Assembly: GCA_011316305.1 (NCBI GenBank)
Contig: SAUG01000035.1
Span: 248,001 to 312,000 of the forward strand
DNA length: 64,000 bases
Origin: Rusavskia elegans
Lineage: Eukaryota > Ascomycota > Lecanoromycetes > Teloschistales > Teloschistaceae
Reading direction: 5' to 3'
The notes under the pieces are model-generated. The model saw nothing but the letters and a program-made list of their open reading frames with translations. It was not told the DNA's origin and did not search any database. The stretch's first letter is position 1. Each line of letters starts with the position of its first letter. The position numbers and the translations under genes are program-made. Below, one piece after another: positions 11,523 to 26,474 of the stretch.

Positions 11523-14500
11523 TATAGTTAGACAGATTTAATAGTAGGAATTAAGATTATATAAAAGAAAAGACGGATTTTATAGATAAAAAAGTTCTAC
11601 TTTAATAAAAGGAGCGTTATATTATAAGTTTAAGAGATTATAAAATATAATTACTATATTTTACCGTTAATAGTTCTAGTAATTATTTTTATAATCAGTA
11701 TAGTAAATCAGATACTACTATTTTTTTTTAAATAATTATACGTTTTATTATAGATTAGTTTTTAAACTCTTTACTAATCCGTTTTTTAATTATTAGATAT
11801 TCTATATATTTATTTTTATTTCTAGTTAGAATTATAATTATTTTATCTATTTAAATTTACTAGTCTAATAAATTATTTCTATTATAAAATTAAACTATAG
11901 CTTTTAATCTACGTCTAGATTATTAGGTTTTGTTGGATAAATATAATATTAAAGCTATAAAGTATATTAAAGCTTAGAAATTAAAATATTACTAGTACTA
12001 ATAAACCGAAACTAATTAAAAAGAAATAAAAGTACTACTAGTTAGGAAACTATTATATATATTATTAATTAGAATATTAATAGACTATAGATCTAAATTA
12101 ATAATCTTTATACTATATCGATAAACGAAGTGAAACTATATTTAGAAATAACTAGCGACCTACCGATAGATAATAATACTATTATAAATATTTATAAAAA
12201 TAATTCTAATACTATTATAATATATTATACTAGAAATATTTCTTTTACTATTTATATAGATATAATAGTATTAGGCGCTGCGAATATATAATTTAATAGT
12301 TTCTATATCTTTTTATTATCTAGTATAATCAGGCTATTAAATATCTATAATATCTAGAATCGAATAAAAATAGATTTTTTATCCGATAGTATTCTATTAG
12401 ATATATTTTCTAATTTAAATAACGAGCTTCTAAATATATTCGAATCTAAAAATATAGTATCTTATATTACTAATAGCCGTTCGGATATTTAGATTTTCTA
12501 AAATATTAATCTAATATTTTTTTAATAGTTCGAATTAATCTAGTCGTCTATAAAATTTTCTATAGCTAGTTCTATATTAACTAGCGGTCGCGCCGCCTAA
12601 AAAATAGAAAAATTACTATCTAGATTATATTAGATTCTAGCTTTTTTACTATATTTTTTATTTTAAATTTTGGATTTAAATTGTAATAATACTATTAGCG
12701 GTATATTAATACTATCTACTTTATTTAATTTCTTCTTTATCGGCGACTAGGTCGATTACTATAATACTATTAATATTTCTATTAGATCTTTTTTTAATTT
12801 ATAATTTATCTATTATTCTAATTATACTATTTTTCTAATAGCCAAACTTATTAATATATTAATTACTATAGCTTTAGATAGCGTCGCTATAAGATTTTAC
12901 TAATTTTTTATTATCGGCAGGTTCTATTTATTTTTCTATAGTTTATTTCTAATATTTAGAATAATTTTCTTTTCTAAAATCTATTTCTTTTATTTAATCC
13001 TCTTTTAAATATAGATAGATCTTTACTAAAAAGCCGAAATCGATATTAATAATATTAATAGTATTTTTTAAATCTTAAATCATTTAGAAACCGCTGTAAT
13101 TACTATATAGAGATAATTAAAAGCCTTCTATCTAGCTCTAGAATATCTAAAAAAGAAAAAAAAGAACTTTTTTATAGATTGTCTATTCTCTATATAATAC
13201 TAGATAATTTTTATAAAATATTACTAGATTTCTATCGATATATTTCTATATTTATAGCTATATTAATTTTATCTATCGAACGAAATAACGCTATTATTAA
13301 AAAAAGTATAAATAGTAGTTTAGATAATATCTAATTAAAATAATAGAAAATCTATAATAACGTTTTACATTTAATAGTATTATTATAAAAAAGATATAGA
13401 GAAATTAAAGATGGCGGAATCTAAACTATAAAGAAAATTTAAAATACTATCGATCTAATAGCCGGATTTATAGAAAATATTAAAAGATTCTAATAATAGA
13501 ATATAGAGGCGATATAGAATAAAGTATATTTCTAGTTTTTCTAATAACAGTTTTTCCGTTTTTTAGATTAATTATAGTACGAACCTATAGAATTCTGTAA
13601 TAACTATATTATTTCTAATACATTTTAACGTTTTTTAATAGATCTATTTTTAATATCTATAAAATTCTATATATATCCTCGAATAATATTACTAAACTAA
13701 ATATAGATTTTAAAAATATAGTAGTAAAATTCTATAAAAGCGATATTGAATTATTTTTAGATTCCGATAGTATATTCTAGCTCTGTATCTATTATAATAG
13801 ATATAAAGACTAAATTTAATATATTTAAAATAGTATCGATAGTTCGCGAAAAGTTAAATTAAAGGAAATTAATAATAGATCTACGTTTAAAATTAAAAAT
13901 AAAGCTATAGAATAAGAACTTTAAATATTAATTTCTGCTATAATATATAATTAAAGGTCTATATACTATTTAATAGTAGATATTTCTTTTAATTATTATA
14001 GTCTATATTATTTGTTATTTAACTATTACGATTTAGTATTATAGTAATATAGAATTAAATCTAGTTAAACTTTTTAAAGTATATATAGATTATTAGTATA
14101 TTAAATCTCTATCTTCTAGAAATACTATAGTTTTATATTTTATTTTACTATAATTATTTATAAATATAGATAAAAAGGCGTAATCGGCTCTATAATTAAA
14201 ACTATAATAGAGATAAAAGTATATAAAAATACCGTAGTAATATCTTCTATTATCGGCTATTAAAATATCAGAAAAGTAATAGATTTTATTTTTATTACTT
14301 CTTTTAGAAGCAGCTATAATTACTTTAAAAGCTAGATATTTAAAATATAAAGGTTATTTTTAATCTTTATATTCTGTTAGAATTTTCTATTATTAGGATA
14401 ATTTAAAAATGTATCGTTTTATTTACTATATATTTATAGATAATATTTCCGTTCATATAATAATATTATATCTCTATATTCTAAAACTATTTATTAAATT

Positions 14501-14984
14501 TTAAAAAAGCGACTAGTAGTAACTATAAAAATATAATTTTAAATCTAAAAATAAAATAGTATAATCAGACCGTTATATAATATATCGAATATTACTAAAA
14601 TAATAATAGTATTAAAAATTTCTATAACGCTATTATAATAGTAAATTATTTATTGATTTTAGATATTTAAATCGGCTGACTAAATTTAGATATAATAAAC
14701 GATATTTTATTTTAATAAATCTACGAGCTTATCGTATATATAGCCTTCTAGAATTTAATTAACTAACTATATAAAAACTTTTATTCTAATTTCTATAAAT
14801 CGTATTAAAACTATAATTATAGGAAATACCATTTTTCTATTAATAATTATCGCTAAAAGGCTATAATTATAATTTTTAAATATTAAATATTTTATTTTCG
14901 AAGTAATACCGAGCTATTAGACAGCGTTATATAGTATTATTAAAATTTAGATTTTATTTTTTAATACGATATAATTTAAATATT

Positions 14985-15480
14985 AGTATTATTTTATCTA
15001 TAATATTAGTCTATTAGATAGATACTTTCTATATATTCTAATACTAGAATTCTTTTATAAACTAATTACCTATAGAGTATTTTCTAGCTTCGAAATATAT
15101 AAATAAAAAGTTTATCGAAAATCTAATTAAGTATCGAAATTATTTATATTTTAAAAAATAGAATTTTATATTAAAACTATTATTTTATCCATAATATTAA
15201 TCTATTATATAGCTATTAGCTAGTTATTTAGATACTAGAATCCTTTTATAAATTAATTATCTATAGAATATCTTTCTAGTATCGAAATATATAACTAAAA
15301 AGCTCGTTTAAAATTTTAATTAAAAATCGAAACTATCTAGTAACGTCCGATATATTAAAAAGCAGACTTCTATATCGATATTATTATTTATCTATAATAC
15401 TAATCTATTATATAGCTACTAGTTATATATTCCGATACTAAAATCCTTGTATAAATTAATTATTTATAGAATATTTTTCT
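14985..15480 (+). repeat. Three tandem units of about 195-200 bp in copy A
   Basis: Three imperfect units begin with (t)attattt(t)atc(t/c)ataat at about 14987, 15179 and 15383. The same three units are present in copy B at about 48949-49440, so the triplication predates duplication of the element. The period of about 65 codons suggests a repeated protein domain in the old ORF. Confidence 0.7.
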
Positions 15481-18400
15481 CATCTTATATTATATAAAGT
15501 ATTCGGCTTATAAAGTAATCATAAGAATTTTTAATATTAAAAAAATCGAAGCCGGAAGTTATAGCCTTAAATATATCTAAAATTATTTATATAATTATAG
15601 AAAGAATTATAAAAAATTATAGTTTATTTATATTTTTTCTACGTCTATATAGATTATAAAAATAATAAAAACTTTAAAATAGAAAAAAGGAAATAGATAT
15701 TTATTAGCTAGAGAAGCGTATTATAATATTAGGTTAGATTAATATAATTTCGGATTTATTAACTAGTATTTATAATAAAAAAAATGTTTATTTTAGATAA
15801 TAAAATCTTTAATTTTTCTAAAACCAAAAAAGTTATAAATAAATTCTAAAAAGTTTATCTAAAAGAAATAATAAAACTATAAATAAACCGACCGGAAAAA
15901 ATAACGAAAGAGATTATATATATATATTATAGATTATCTATAGATATAATATCTTTTAATAATAATAAATAATTATACGTTATTTTTCTATATTTATTAT
16001 ATATTACTAGCGTTTCTCTATAAAATAAAGATTCGATATTGAATAGATTTAAATTTATCTATATATTTTAATAGATGAAATCTTATATTATTAATTTAAG
16101 ATAATTATATACTAGATTTTAATTCCTATTTAGATATTTTTTAAAATATCTCTAAAAAGTATAGATATATATCTAAATAGTTTATTAGACGGAGATAAAT
16201 ATATAAGTCTAAAACTTTCTCCGTTAGATTTATAAAGGTTTTTCTATCGAATTTAATTATTATTATTTTAAATATTTTGGATATTTTCGTTTTAGACTTT
16301 TAGGACGGAAATAATATTTAATAATAAATTAACTATTTATTAATACTTATATATATTGTCTCGTCCGAAAGATATATAATTTTAAATAATATAGCGATTT
16401 CTTCCGGAATAGTAGAAAATATTCTAAATTCAAAACTTTTAAAATATAAATAATTTAATTACTACTAGCGCGGTTTTATAATTATTTTAATAAAAAACGC
16501 TAGTTTAAAATAAACTATATCCGAAAATAGCCGTATTATTATTAAATTAATATTCTAATAAAATTCTGATTTATATTTATAATTAAAGAAATATCCGTAT
16601 TTTCTTTACTATAGCTAATATAGATTACTTATTAGATATAATAAAAAAAGTTCGAACTAGATATATTCTAGAATAGTTATAATCTTTTTTAAACTATTTT
16701 ATTAAAATATTTCGTTATAGTTATTAGTAATTCTAATAATTTCATCGAAAAAGTAAACTATAATTATATCTTTATCTTTTATTATTAAATCTATTTTTCA
16801 AAATATTTTAAACTTAAAATTATTATTTAATTTATAGCGGAGCTAGCTTTTTCCGAAGTAAAGTTTATAAGTCTATATATAGCGAATAGAGGAACTAATA
16901 GTATATATAGAAAGTCTTTTTCTATAGTTATTTTTTAAATTTTACTAATACTATAATATATTCTATTATAAATAATTAAGATATTTAAAAAAACCTTTAA
17001 TATACTAGTAATTTAAAAAACTATGATATTTAAAACTATAGTCTTTTAAAAAAATTTTTGGCTGTTAAAATAAATAATATAATTTTATAAAATTTTTTCG
17101 AATCTAGTATAAACTAGACTTTTTAAAAGAAAATAGCTTCTTTTTCTAAAAATCTATTATTATTTTATCCGGAAGACCGTTATAATCTAAATATAAATAA
17201 AAATAAAAAAAATATAATATTATTAGAGATTTTAGAAATCGTTTTTCGGTATATTTATTTATTTTTTATAATCTATAATAATTTTAATAATCTATTATTT
17301 TCGGTCGATAAATTAGAAAATATTTAATTAAAAAATAATAGAAAGTATAAATAATCTATTTTAATTAATAATTATATTTTATATATTAAAATCCTACTAT
17401 CTATATCGAAATACGAAATAATAGAATTATTTACTATTTTAAAATAGTAATAGAGAATCGAATAGTTTATATCGGCGGCTAACAAATATTAGGATTTAGT
17501 TTTTATAAATATTATTAAACGTTCGAAAAATATAATATCGATATACTAGAAAACCTATATTCTATATTCTAAAAATTAGAGTTAAAACCTTTCTAGTCTA
17601 TAAAATAATATAGAGTTTTATTATCTATTTAGTCTATAATCTTTCCTATTAATATACTAATATTTAAACTATAAAATTAGTTTTATTCGAATAGTAATAT
17701 AATATAGACTATAGCGACGAATAGATATACTATTCGATAATTTCTAAAATTATACTATTCGGTACTATAAATCTATAGATATATTATATCTATATTACTA
17801 GAAATCTTTTAAAATATATATTATTTATAAATTTATTAAAATTAAAAAAGATCGTAAATATTATATAGCTAAGATAAAATCTATATATAATAAAAATAAA
17901 AATATTTCTAAATCGTATTCTAGATATAATCTTTTATATTTATTTTAAATAAACTAATAATTCGATAGCTTTAATAAACTATCTCTAATATAATCTTAGT
18001 ACGCTATATTAACTATTTATAAAGTCTATTTTATTTAATTTAATATTTTTTTATAGAATTATAGATTTAAATATTTATTTTATATTATTTAGAAGATCCG
18101 TATATCTATATCCGATATTCGAATTATAGCTTCTTTTAATTTAAAATAATTTTTAAATAGCTATATCTTTAGATCCTATAGATTTTATTAAAAATATTCC
18201 ATTTCTAGATTTATCTAGCCGACTGGATTTAATCTATTAAAATTATAACTTAAAATATACTATTCTATTCGGTTTATAGATATATTTTATCTATAAATAC
18301 TCTAAAATCGACTATTCGAATTATTTTAATTAAATTTAGTAGATTATTAGACTATAGTCTAGCTATTAGCTTTTCTATTCTAATAGAAAAAAAGATAGCT

Positions 18401-18481
18401 AGATATTATAAAAATTAGTATAAACGCGGAAAGATTTATTTAACTAGAATAATATTATAGTCTGGAAACTCTATAGTCGGA

Positions 18482-18913
18482 TGTTATAGAGCTACCTGGG
18501 GGTCCTGGTATCTCCAAGGGTTGGTTGGACTTATTAGTATATCTGTAAACGGAGGTATAACGGGTAATTACTTTAAGTTAATATAAAAACAAGTTAGTTT
18601 GATTACTAGAGCAGTATATAGCGATAACTAATAAATTAAATATAAGCTATAAAGGCGTCGAGTTCGGGATCTATATAGATAATAAGATCCTCCTTTCCTT
18701 AGGTATTTTACTCGCTAAGACAACTGAGATATCGTTCCTTAAGTGCCTTACTTACTGAGATAACTAAGATAGCTTTCCTTAGGTACCTTACTTACTAAGA
18801 CAACTAAAATAACAATGCCAAGTCCTTTCTACCTATCTAGGCGTGATAAGGAGTTCTGGTACTGTACTGAGCACTACCGCGTTCCCGAAGTCACGCTACG
18901 CGTGCTTATAATA
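18482..18913 (-). mobile_element. Solo LTR (432 bp) inside copy A
   Basis: Starts TGTTATAGAG and ends TTATAATA; same orientation as the full element at 31043-37823. Flanked by TCGGA (18477-18481) and CCGGA (18914-18918), a 5-bp target duplication with one C-to-T change. Copy B preserves the empty site (gtagccggaatatttt near 53424), proving insertion followed by LTR-LTR recombination or a solo origin. The internal minisatellite is shorter here, about two to three units at 18700-18815. Confidence 0.9.
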
Positions 18914-19805
18914 CCGGAATATTTTCTAAATTTAACTATTTTCTATCTAATATAAATTTAGAAAAGATAATAGCTAGATAATATTATTATTACTTTAAAC
19001 GCGTCTATATTTTACTAAAAAAATTATTTTATATTAAAAATAACTATAGAATTTAAATATTTTATTATTTAGATATAATTATTTAAATTCTAAATATTTA
19101 AATTTTTATTATAATAGCGATATTTATTTCTTTTTAAAAAATATTCAGCGTATATTATAATAATATTTTTTTTATAATTTTTTTATATTATATTATTTAT
19201 TTAAAAATAATATCTATATAAAAGATTATCATTTTATCCTTTTTCTAAAAAGTTTTTTCTAGTACTATTTTACTTTATATTATATATACTATCTATTGGC
19301 TTATAGTATTTAAATTTTATATTACTATTATTCTATTTTATCTATATATTTTTTAGTATATATATCGTCTAGCTATTATCGATAAATCGGATTTTTCGAC
19401 AACTTTTTAAATATTATAATTGTTTTTTAATAAATCTACTAGTAAATCCGATTCAATATATTTAGTATACTAAATATATATATAATTGTTTTTATATCTA
19501 ATATCTTTTTCTTTTCTAAATATTTTATATATTAAATAGAGGTTATATTTTTTATCTAAATTATTTTATTCGAAGAAAATTACTAACGGGCTTTACGTTT
19601 TTCTTTAAATAAAATATTTAAAGCAGTAAAAGATAATATAATACTATTCTAGATATATAGCGTTAGTAGCAGAAGTATAAAGTAATATATTCTAGGATAG
19701 AACGAAAGACGGCAGAATATAAAATATTAGTATAGTTTTAAAAAATAAATAATATTATATAGTATCTATAATTACGTTCTATCCTTTAATAGTCGTCGAT
19801 ATACT

Positions 19806-20025
19806 CTATCTTCTAGTTATTATCTCTGTCGTTATTATCGTTATTATCGTTATCTTTATTTTCTTCCTCGTCTTTTTCCTCGTTCTCTTCGTCCTTTTTT
19901 TCGTTTTCTTTATTCTATTCTTTTTCCTCTTCCTTCTTTTCTTCTTTATCTTTCTTTTTATCTTTCTTTCCCTGCTCCTCTTTTTTCTTTTTCTTCTCTA
20001 CCTCGTTCTCGCTTTTACTTTCTAT
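19806..20025 (-). repeat. Pyrimidine-rich low-complexity tract (Glu/Lys/Asp-rich on minus strand)
   Basis: Over 200 bp of almost pure C/T on the plus strand (tcttcctcgtctttttcctc and similar). On the minus strand the codons are GAA/GAG/AAG/GAT/AAT, which would encode a highly charged Glu/Lys/Asp/Asn segment without stops. Such codons contain no CpA on either strand, so RIP has little to act on; the tract looks preserved while its surroundings are destroyed. Confidence 0.7.
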
Positions 20026-21160
20026 AGATTTATATCGGCGTCGAAATAAATTTAGCTTATTTCTATTTTTATATCTTTATTTTAAATTAGTAAAAGTAGA
20101 TAGAAAGTTTTTTTCGTATATTAGTTAATAGCGAAATTCGATAATTCTATTAATAATAGTCTAGAATTTAACCGAAGTTAGGATCTATTTATTAAAATAT
20201 ATTTTATTAAAGTATTAGATAATTATAGAAAGGCTCTAGATCTAGTATATATCTAAAATTCTTTTATTAATAGAATAGAAAATTCTAAAACTATCTACCT
20301 AGCTATCATCTATAAATTTAAATATTCTATAATTTTTAAAAGATCGATATATTATTTAAAATATAATTTAAAAACTATTATATATAATATCTAATTTCCG
20401 TTTTTAATATTATTATATATATTTAATAGAATATAAATCTAATAAATAATTAGTTTTGTTATAGTTATAGATATAGATATAGTTTTTAGAATTTAAATTA
20501 CTTTCTCGATAGTATTAAAAATAAAATTAATCGGTTTTATATATTTTCTTTTTAAAAATACGCTTTTCTAAATATTTAATAACTATAGCCAGTCTATCGA
20601 AGAAATTATTTTATTATCTTTTTAAATTTTAAATATAATTATATAGATATACCGATATATATAATTTTTTACTATAATTTCTAATCTTCTGTATTTTAGA
20701 GTATTAGATAGTATAAAAGCTTCGGTAGTTATTAATAAATATATAAATTTTTAATAAATTTTTTTTTATTAAAATACTTTTTTTTTTCTAATATAATTTT
20801 CTATTAGAATATAGAAAACCTTTGAGATACCGAATTTAGCTATAATATTCGGAGATAAAATTTTTTAATATAATTTATTTTACTTCTATATTCTTTATAG
20901 TATCGTTCTATAAAAATAAAAGCGATTAAATATTTTTCTATTAAAAAAAACATTTAGTTTTATACTATCCGATAGCTTTATTGCTAATTAAAATTAATAG
21001 TTTAAACTAGTTTTCTGTATCTATACCTTTATATATATTCAAAAATATAGAAATATTTTCGATTTAAATAAATTTTATATTATATATAACGTCCGGAATA
21101 TTTTTAAAACTAAAATTCTATAAGTTTTATTCTAGAATCTAGATTTTTTCAATTTCTAGA

Positions 21161-21425
21161 AGTTAAATTTTAATAGTCTATTCTTTAGTTTCTAGGAACT
21201 AAATTTTAAATATTTACTTTTTAATTTTTATTAACTAAATCTTAATAGTCTACTTTTTAACTACTCCTATAAACTAAATTAAAATAGTCTATTTTTTAGT
21301 TTTTAAAAATTAAATTATAATAGTCTATTTTTTAATTCTAGTAAACTAAATTCTACTAGTTTACTTTTTAGTTTTAGTAGACTAAATTCTATTAATTTAC
21401 TTTTTAGTTCTGGTATTAGCTAGTA
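21161..21425 (-). repeat. 36-bp tandem array, seven units
   Basis: Units begin with (a/g)a(c/t)taaatt at 21161, 21197, 21233, 21272, 21308, 21344 and 21380, that is a 36-bp period with one 39-bp spacing. Multiples of three imply a 12-residue protein repeat. Read on the minus strand, the best units give a Leu-Leu-x-Leu-Lys-Ser-x-Leu pattern, consistent with a coiled coil in the lost ORF. Confidence 0.75.
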
Positions 21426-24400
21426 TTATTAATATAGTTATATCGATACTAGAAAATAGCTATAATAAAAACTTATACCGCTGCTATAAAAGACTAGAGC
21501 TAGATTTTTAAAAAATTAAAGTTAACAGAGTATAAAAATTTAATAGAACGTAAATTTACTAGATGGAATATATATAGAAAACCGCGTATATTTATTTTAT
21601 AATTCTATATCGTTTGTTTCTAAAATATTATTAAAGCGCTTTTTATATATTAATATTCGTAATTTCCTACTGGAATATAAAAATATAATTAGCGATAAAA
21701 ATATCGAAATAAATAAAATAGAATATTATTATATTACTAGCTAATATAAAAATAATATATTCGAATTTATACGTAATAGATAGTATAAAGAATCTATTTT
21801 AATATACTATTCGATTAAATTTTCTATTTATAGTTATATTTTCTATATATCGCTTTTAGATTAGTTTATATATTTTTTATACTAGTTTAATATATAATTT
21901 CTATTATCTAATAGTAATTAGTAATTTGATTTTCTTTACTATTAATAGTAATATAAATAGTCCCTTATAATAGCGCGATTAAAGTACCTATAAAATTATT
22001 ATATTCTATAAAATATTCGTTAATAACGTTTCGACTTTACTAAAAGTAATCGCGGTTATTTTATATAAATATTTTTAGAAATCTAGAAAAAATATAAAAT
22101 ATCTATATGGAAATTATAAATAATTTATCGAATATAAATTATAAATTTTAAAAAAAGACGGTTATTATCTAATATTTTTACTTGAGTTTTTATTTTAACT
22201 AGTACCGGATAAAATCTAGTATCCGGACTATATATAGTAAATAAAGCTAAAAAATATAACTTTAGTTATTTTTAGAAAACTCTATACCTTTTTTAGAAAT
22301 TTACTATATTTATTAACGTCTTCTATATTCTTTTCGGCCTATTTAAAGATATAAATAGCGTAGTAGTATATTTTATTCTGAATTCTAAAGTTAAAAATAA
22401 ACGTTTTTTTATTATAAAATTATTAATAGATAGTAATAGCCGGTTTAGAAACTTGTATTTATATAGTTTAATATATATACTAGTTACTTCCGAGTTCTGG
22501 ATTTTATAAACGTATATACGAAGAATAGTCTATTTAGAAAAACTAAAACCTTTTATAAAATTATTTAAATTCCATTACTATAGCTATAAAATATTATTAA
22601 CCATATCTGTTTCTTTTTATCTAGTTCGCTAAAAGAATTATATTCTAAAAAAATAAAGTTCCGGGCTTTAATTTAATCGTTTATTAATTTAGTATTTACT
22701 AGAATTATTTTAATATTATAGACTATTATATTTAAATTAACGAAATCAATATAATACTACTAGAAGCCATTTATTATCTATAGTTAAAACGGTTTACTAT
22801 ATAGAATATTCTACTAGCTCGTCGAAATCTAATTTCGAGGAAATTGGAATATTATATCTAGTTTATTAATTATTAGAATAAAAATATAATTCTATTATAC
22901 TTTCTAGTCGAAAATAGATCGAAACCGATTATTTATTACTTACTAATATTATAATATTTTATTTCTAAATATATACGTAATAAATTTATACTAGACGCGT
23001 TTAAATTCTATAAATACTACTATTTTCTATATATTCTTTTCTATAAATTTAAAATTTTTTATTAAAAATATAACGTCGATTAGTTCGATATAATAATATT
23101 TCGAAAAATGTTAAAATATTTTAACCTAATTTCGAACTTATAATATAGTATAGTAAATTTCTAGCTATTATTTTCTCGGTAAAATACTAGACGAATCCGA
23201 TAATATAAAAGGCGGTAGATATTTAAAAATAGTTCTAATATAATTATTTATTCTAGACTACTATACAACTTTTTATAATTCAATTAGCAACTATTTATAT
23301 TATTTACTATAGAATTATATAATTAATTATATAAATTTATTTATTTTCTAACGGACCGAATATTAAAATCTTTTAGATATTCTATATAGACTAAATAGTT
23401 AATAGCGATATTATTTCTAAGTTTTTATTATTAGGATCTACTATCGGTTTTCGGTTTTTATATTTTATCGGAAGAATATAATATATTAGAAATTTTATAA
23501 TAAAATTAGATTTAAAAAATAAAACTAATATTAGAATCTATATAGTTTTATATTATTTCCAGCTAGTATTAAAAAAGTAGTAAATATTATTTTTATTATT
23601 AAAACTATAGATAATTAATTTTATATTAATAAAAGTTAAAATTAGTACTTCGAGATATTTATAGAAAAAAGTAAAAATAATATCTATATAGCCTATATTT
23701 CTTTATATAAATTTCAGGTCTATAGCTAATCTATTAGTATTAGAACTATTTTTGAATATTTTAATAAAATTAAAATATTATTTCGACGCTAGTCGGTAGA
23801 CGTATTCTTCTAATAAAAATACTATAATAATAGAAATCGATAAATAGTATTTTAATAAAATATTTTAATGATCTATAACTACTATAGATATAATTAAAAG
23901 AACTAAAACTGTAGATTTTTAAAATTAAATTGATATAATTAGTTTAATAAAACGGATAAAATAGATTTTCTATAGGCGAAATATATATAATATAGTTATA
24001 TTAAAAGATTATATACTATAGCTATTTACTATCGATTCGATATATTAGATTACTACTAATAGATAACGCTAGCTCGATCTATAAAATAGATTTTTTAAAA
24101 AATTTTAAATATTAGTTTTTATTTATATTAGGTTTTTAAACTTCGTAGAAAGGATAATAACTAAAATTTAATAGTAAACTATAATAGTAAGCCGACTAGC
24201 TAGGACGGAATTTATTTTTTAAATTTAATAAAGCCGGAAAACTATTAAAAAAATTAAATATTAGATTAAATATTTAATTCGACTAGACTAGCTAGTATTT
24301 AATATAATTAGAAAAAATCTAGAAATTCTAAAAAGTTTTAATCTACTATTAAAAAATTTATAAAATTTATCCGAAATAATTCTATAGTCGATAGAAATCT

Positions 24401-26474
24401 ATTTAATAATTTTTATAAACTAGTGAAAAGAAATAAAATAATATAGTAATTTATAAAAATAATAGTACCGGAATTATATCTAGAAAAAAACTATAGTAAA
24501 TATTTCTACTATAATTTTAATTATTAAAAACTAATCTAGTACTATAATTAAATCCGATTATAATATTTATTTCCTCTATATTATTTTAAAATTTAAATAT
24601 TTACCGGGATCGATACTTTTTTACATAGTTTATAGATTAAAATAGGATTTTCTAGACCGCTAATATATAAAAATAGTCGAAAGCCTAAATTTAAATTAAA
24701 AAATAATTCTAGTTAAAACGAAAATATAAATTATAGAACGGATCACGGCTATAGAATATTTAGTATACTATAAATTTCCATTTATATAATGATTTTCTAT
24801 ATAATATTAATTTTTTCTATTAGCTTTCCGTATAATATAAATTATAGATAAAAAGAAAAAATACTAGTATATACTAAAATCCTATTAACTATAATATTAG
24901 TTCTAAAATAATATAATAACTATATAATATTTATCTAGAAAAAATATATTAATAGTATCGAAAGAATAAAGAAAATAGAAAAATAAAAAAAAATCTGGAT
25001 TAATAACGAAAAGAATTTAATATTATTAGATTTTATAATATAGTAAATATTTATATTAATAAAAAGTCTAATTTAATTATATTAGTCCATATTTTAAATT
25101 GATATTACAATATTTATATAATAATATTTTAGGCTTCTAATATCTTCTAGAATTTTTATTTAATTATTTTTATAGATTATTTCTATTATTATATTATTTT
25201 TTCTAACTAATATTAAATTGACTTTATTTTTTATTTAGTTTTAATTTATAATAGTATTAAATAATACGCGTATAATATCTAGTCTATATTATTTAAAATA
25301 CTATCTAGATATATATTTATCTACTTTTTATTTCTTTTTATATTTTCTATTTCTATTTATTTTATATTTATCTTTTTTTTATCTATTTTAATTTTTATAA
25401 TATTTTTTATTTATACCGTTTCTAAAAAAGATATTAGCTGGTATTTCTAATAGCGTAATATAATTATAGAAAAAATTCTATAAAAGATAAACTAGATTAA
25501 AAACGTATATCTACTATATTCTAATATTATTATGAAAATATTGTAAACGGTACTTTAATAGTAGTAGAAATACTATAAATATACTAAATAACTATAGTAA
25601 TAAATAAAATAAATTTATAGTTACTAATAAAATTATCTAAATTAAAAAATAGAAAAAGATTTATAATATATAACTAGTAGTAATAAAACTTTTTAAAAAA
25701 TAGCTTTAGAAAAAAGCTATAGTATCTTTAATAGAAACTAAATTAAAAAAAAAGCGAGTAGATAGTAAAAATAAAGATAGAAACGTAGATATTATAAAAA
25801 AAAAAATAGTAACCGAATTATACCTTTAAAGATAATAAAGAAATATAAAATAGATTATATTTAGTATCGGATTTACTAAATAGAACGGATATAATCTTTT
25901 TTATAATTTTGGTTTTCTAGAAGATATAGTTTAGGATTATATAATAATACGACTATAGTATAAAATAATCGATTTTTAAATTTATAAATCTAATTCTATT
26001 CTTTTTATCGTTTATACTAGTTAAACGGCCTATATATATTAAAGCCTAAACCTTATTTATAGATCTATAACTATTATATATAGAATATTTTAATATTTAG
26101 AATTTAGGTACCTTATTTCTTAGAGTATCGATTATATAAAGGACTTTTTTGAATTATAAAAGCGCAATAGATTCTTTCTTTAATATTATAGAAAAATATA
26201 ATCTATTATATATTTATAGGATAATAGTATTCTATAAAAAGATTAGTATAGATATTAAAAAAAAAAAATTATATCTATTTTCAATTTATTTATTACTAAT
26301 ATATATTTTATCCCGATTATAAAGTTATTTATATAAATATAATAAATTTAATTAATAGTATTTTCTAGTTTTATAACTATAGAAAATATTCTATTATTAG
26401 TATATACTTTATAGATACTATTATTTCTATATAAATCTAGATATCGATTAGTAATATTTAATATATTTATAGAT

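Larger units (their letters stand above)
11523..19585 (+). repeat. Large repeat, copy A (about 7.6 kb plus a solo LTR)
   Basis: Collinear direct repeat of about 44993-54085. Shared landmarks include the left end (atttaatagtaggaattaag at about 11533 and 45006), the tandem repeats at 14985-15480 and 48949-49440, and the right end (ttactaacggg and ttactgacggg). Removing insertions gives about 7.6 kb in both. Plus-strand frames run from about 12100 to 18480 with stops almost only TAG/TAA. I could not find a reverse transcriptase YxDD, a DDE triad, a helicase Walker motif or LTRs that I trust, and the termini show no clear inverted repeats. It may be a large DNA transposon, a non-LTR element, or a duplicated non-transposon segment. 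Confidence 0.72.

Noticed and set aside
14985..15480. CRISPR-like or satellite array
   Set aside because: Only three long imperfect units of about 195-200 bp within an old coding frame; a eukaryotic transposon context.
11037..18913. The two LTRs at 11037 and 18482 as ends of one retrotransposon
   Set aside because: They are in opposite orientation, and the sequence between them is the large repeat also found at 44993-54085 without LTRs.
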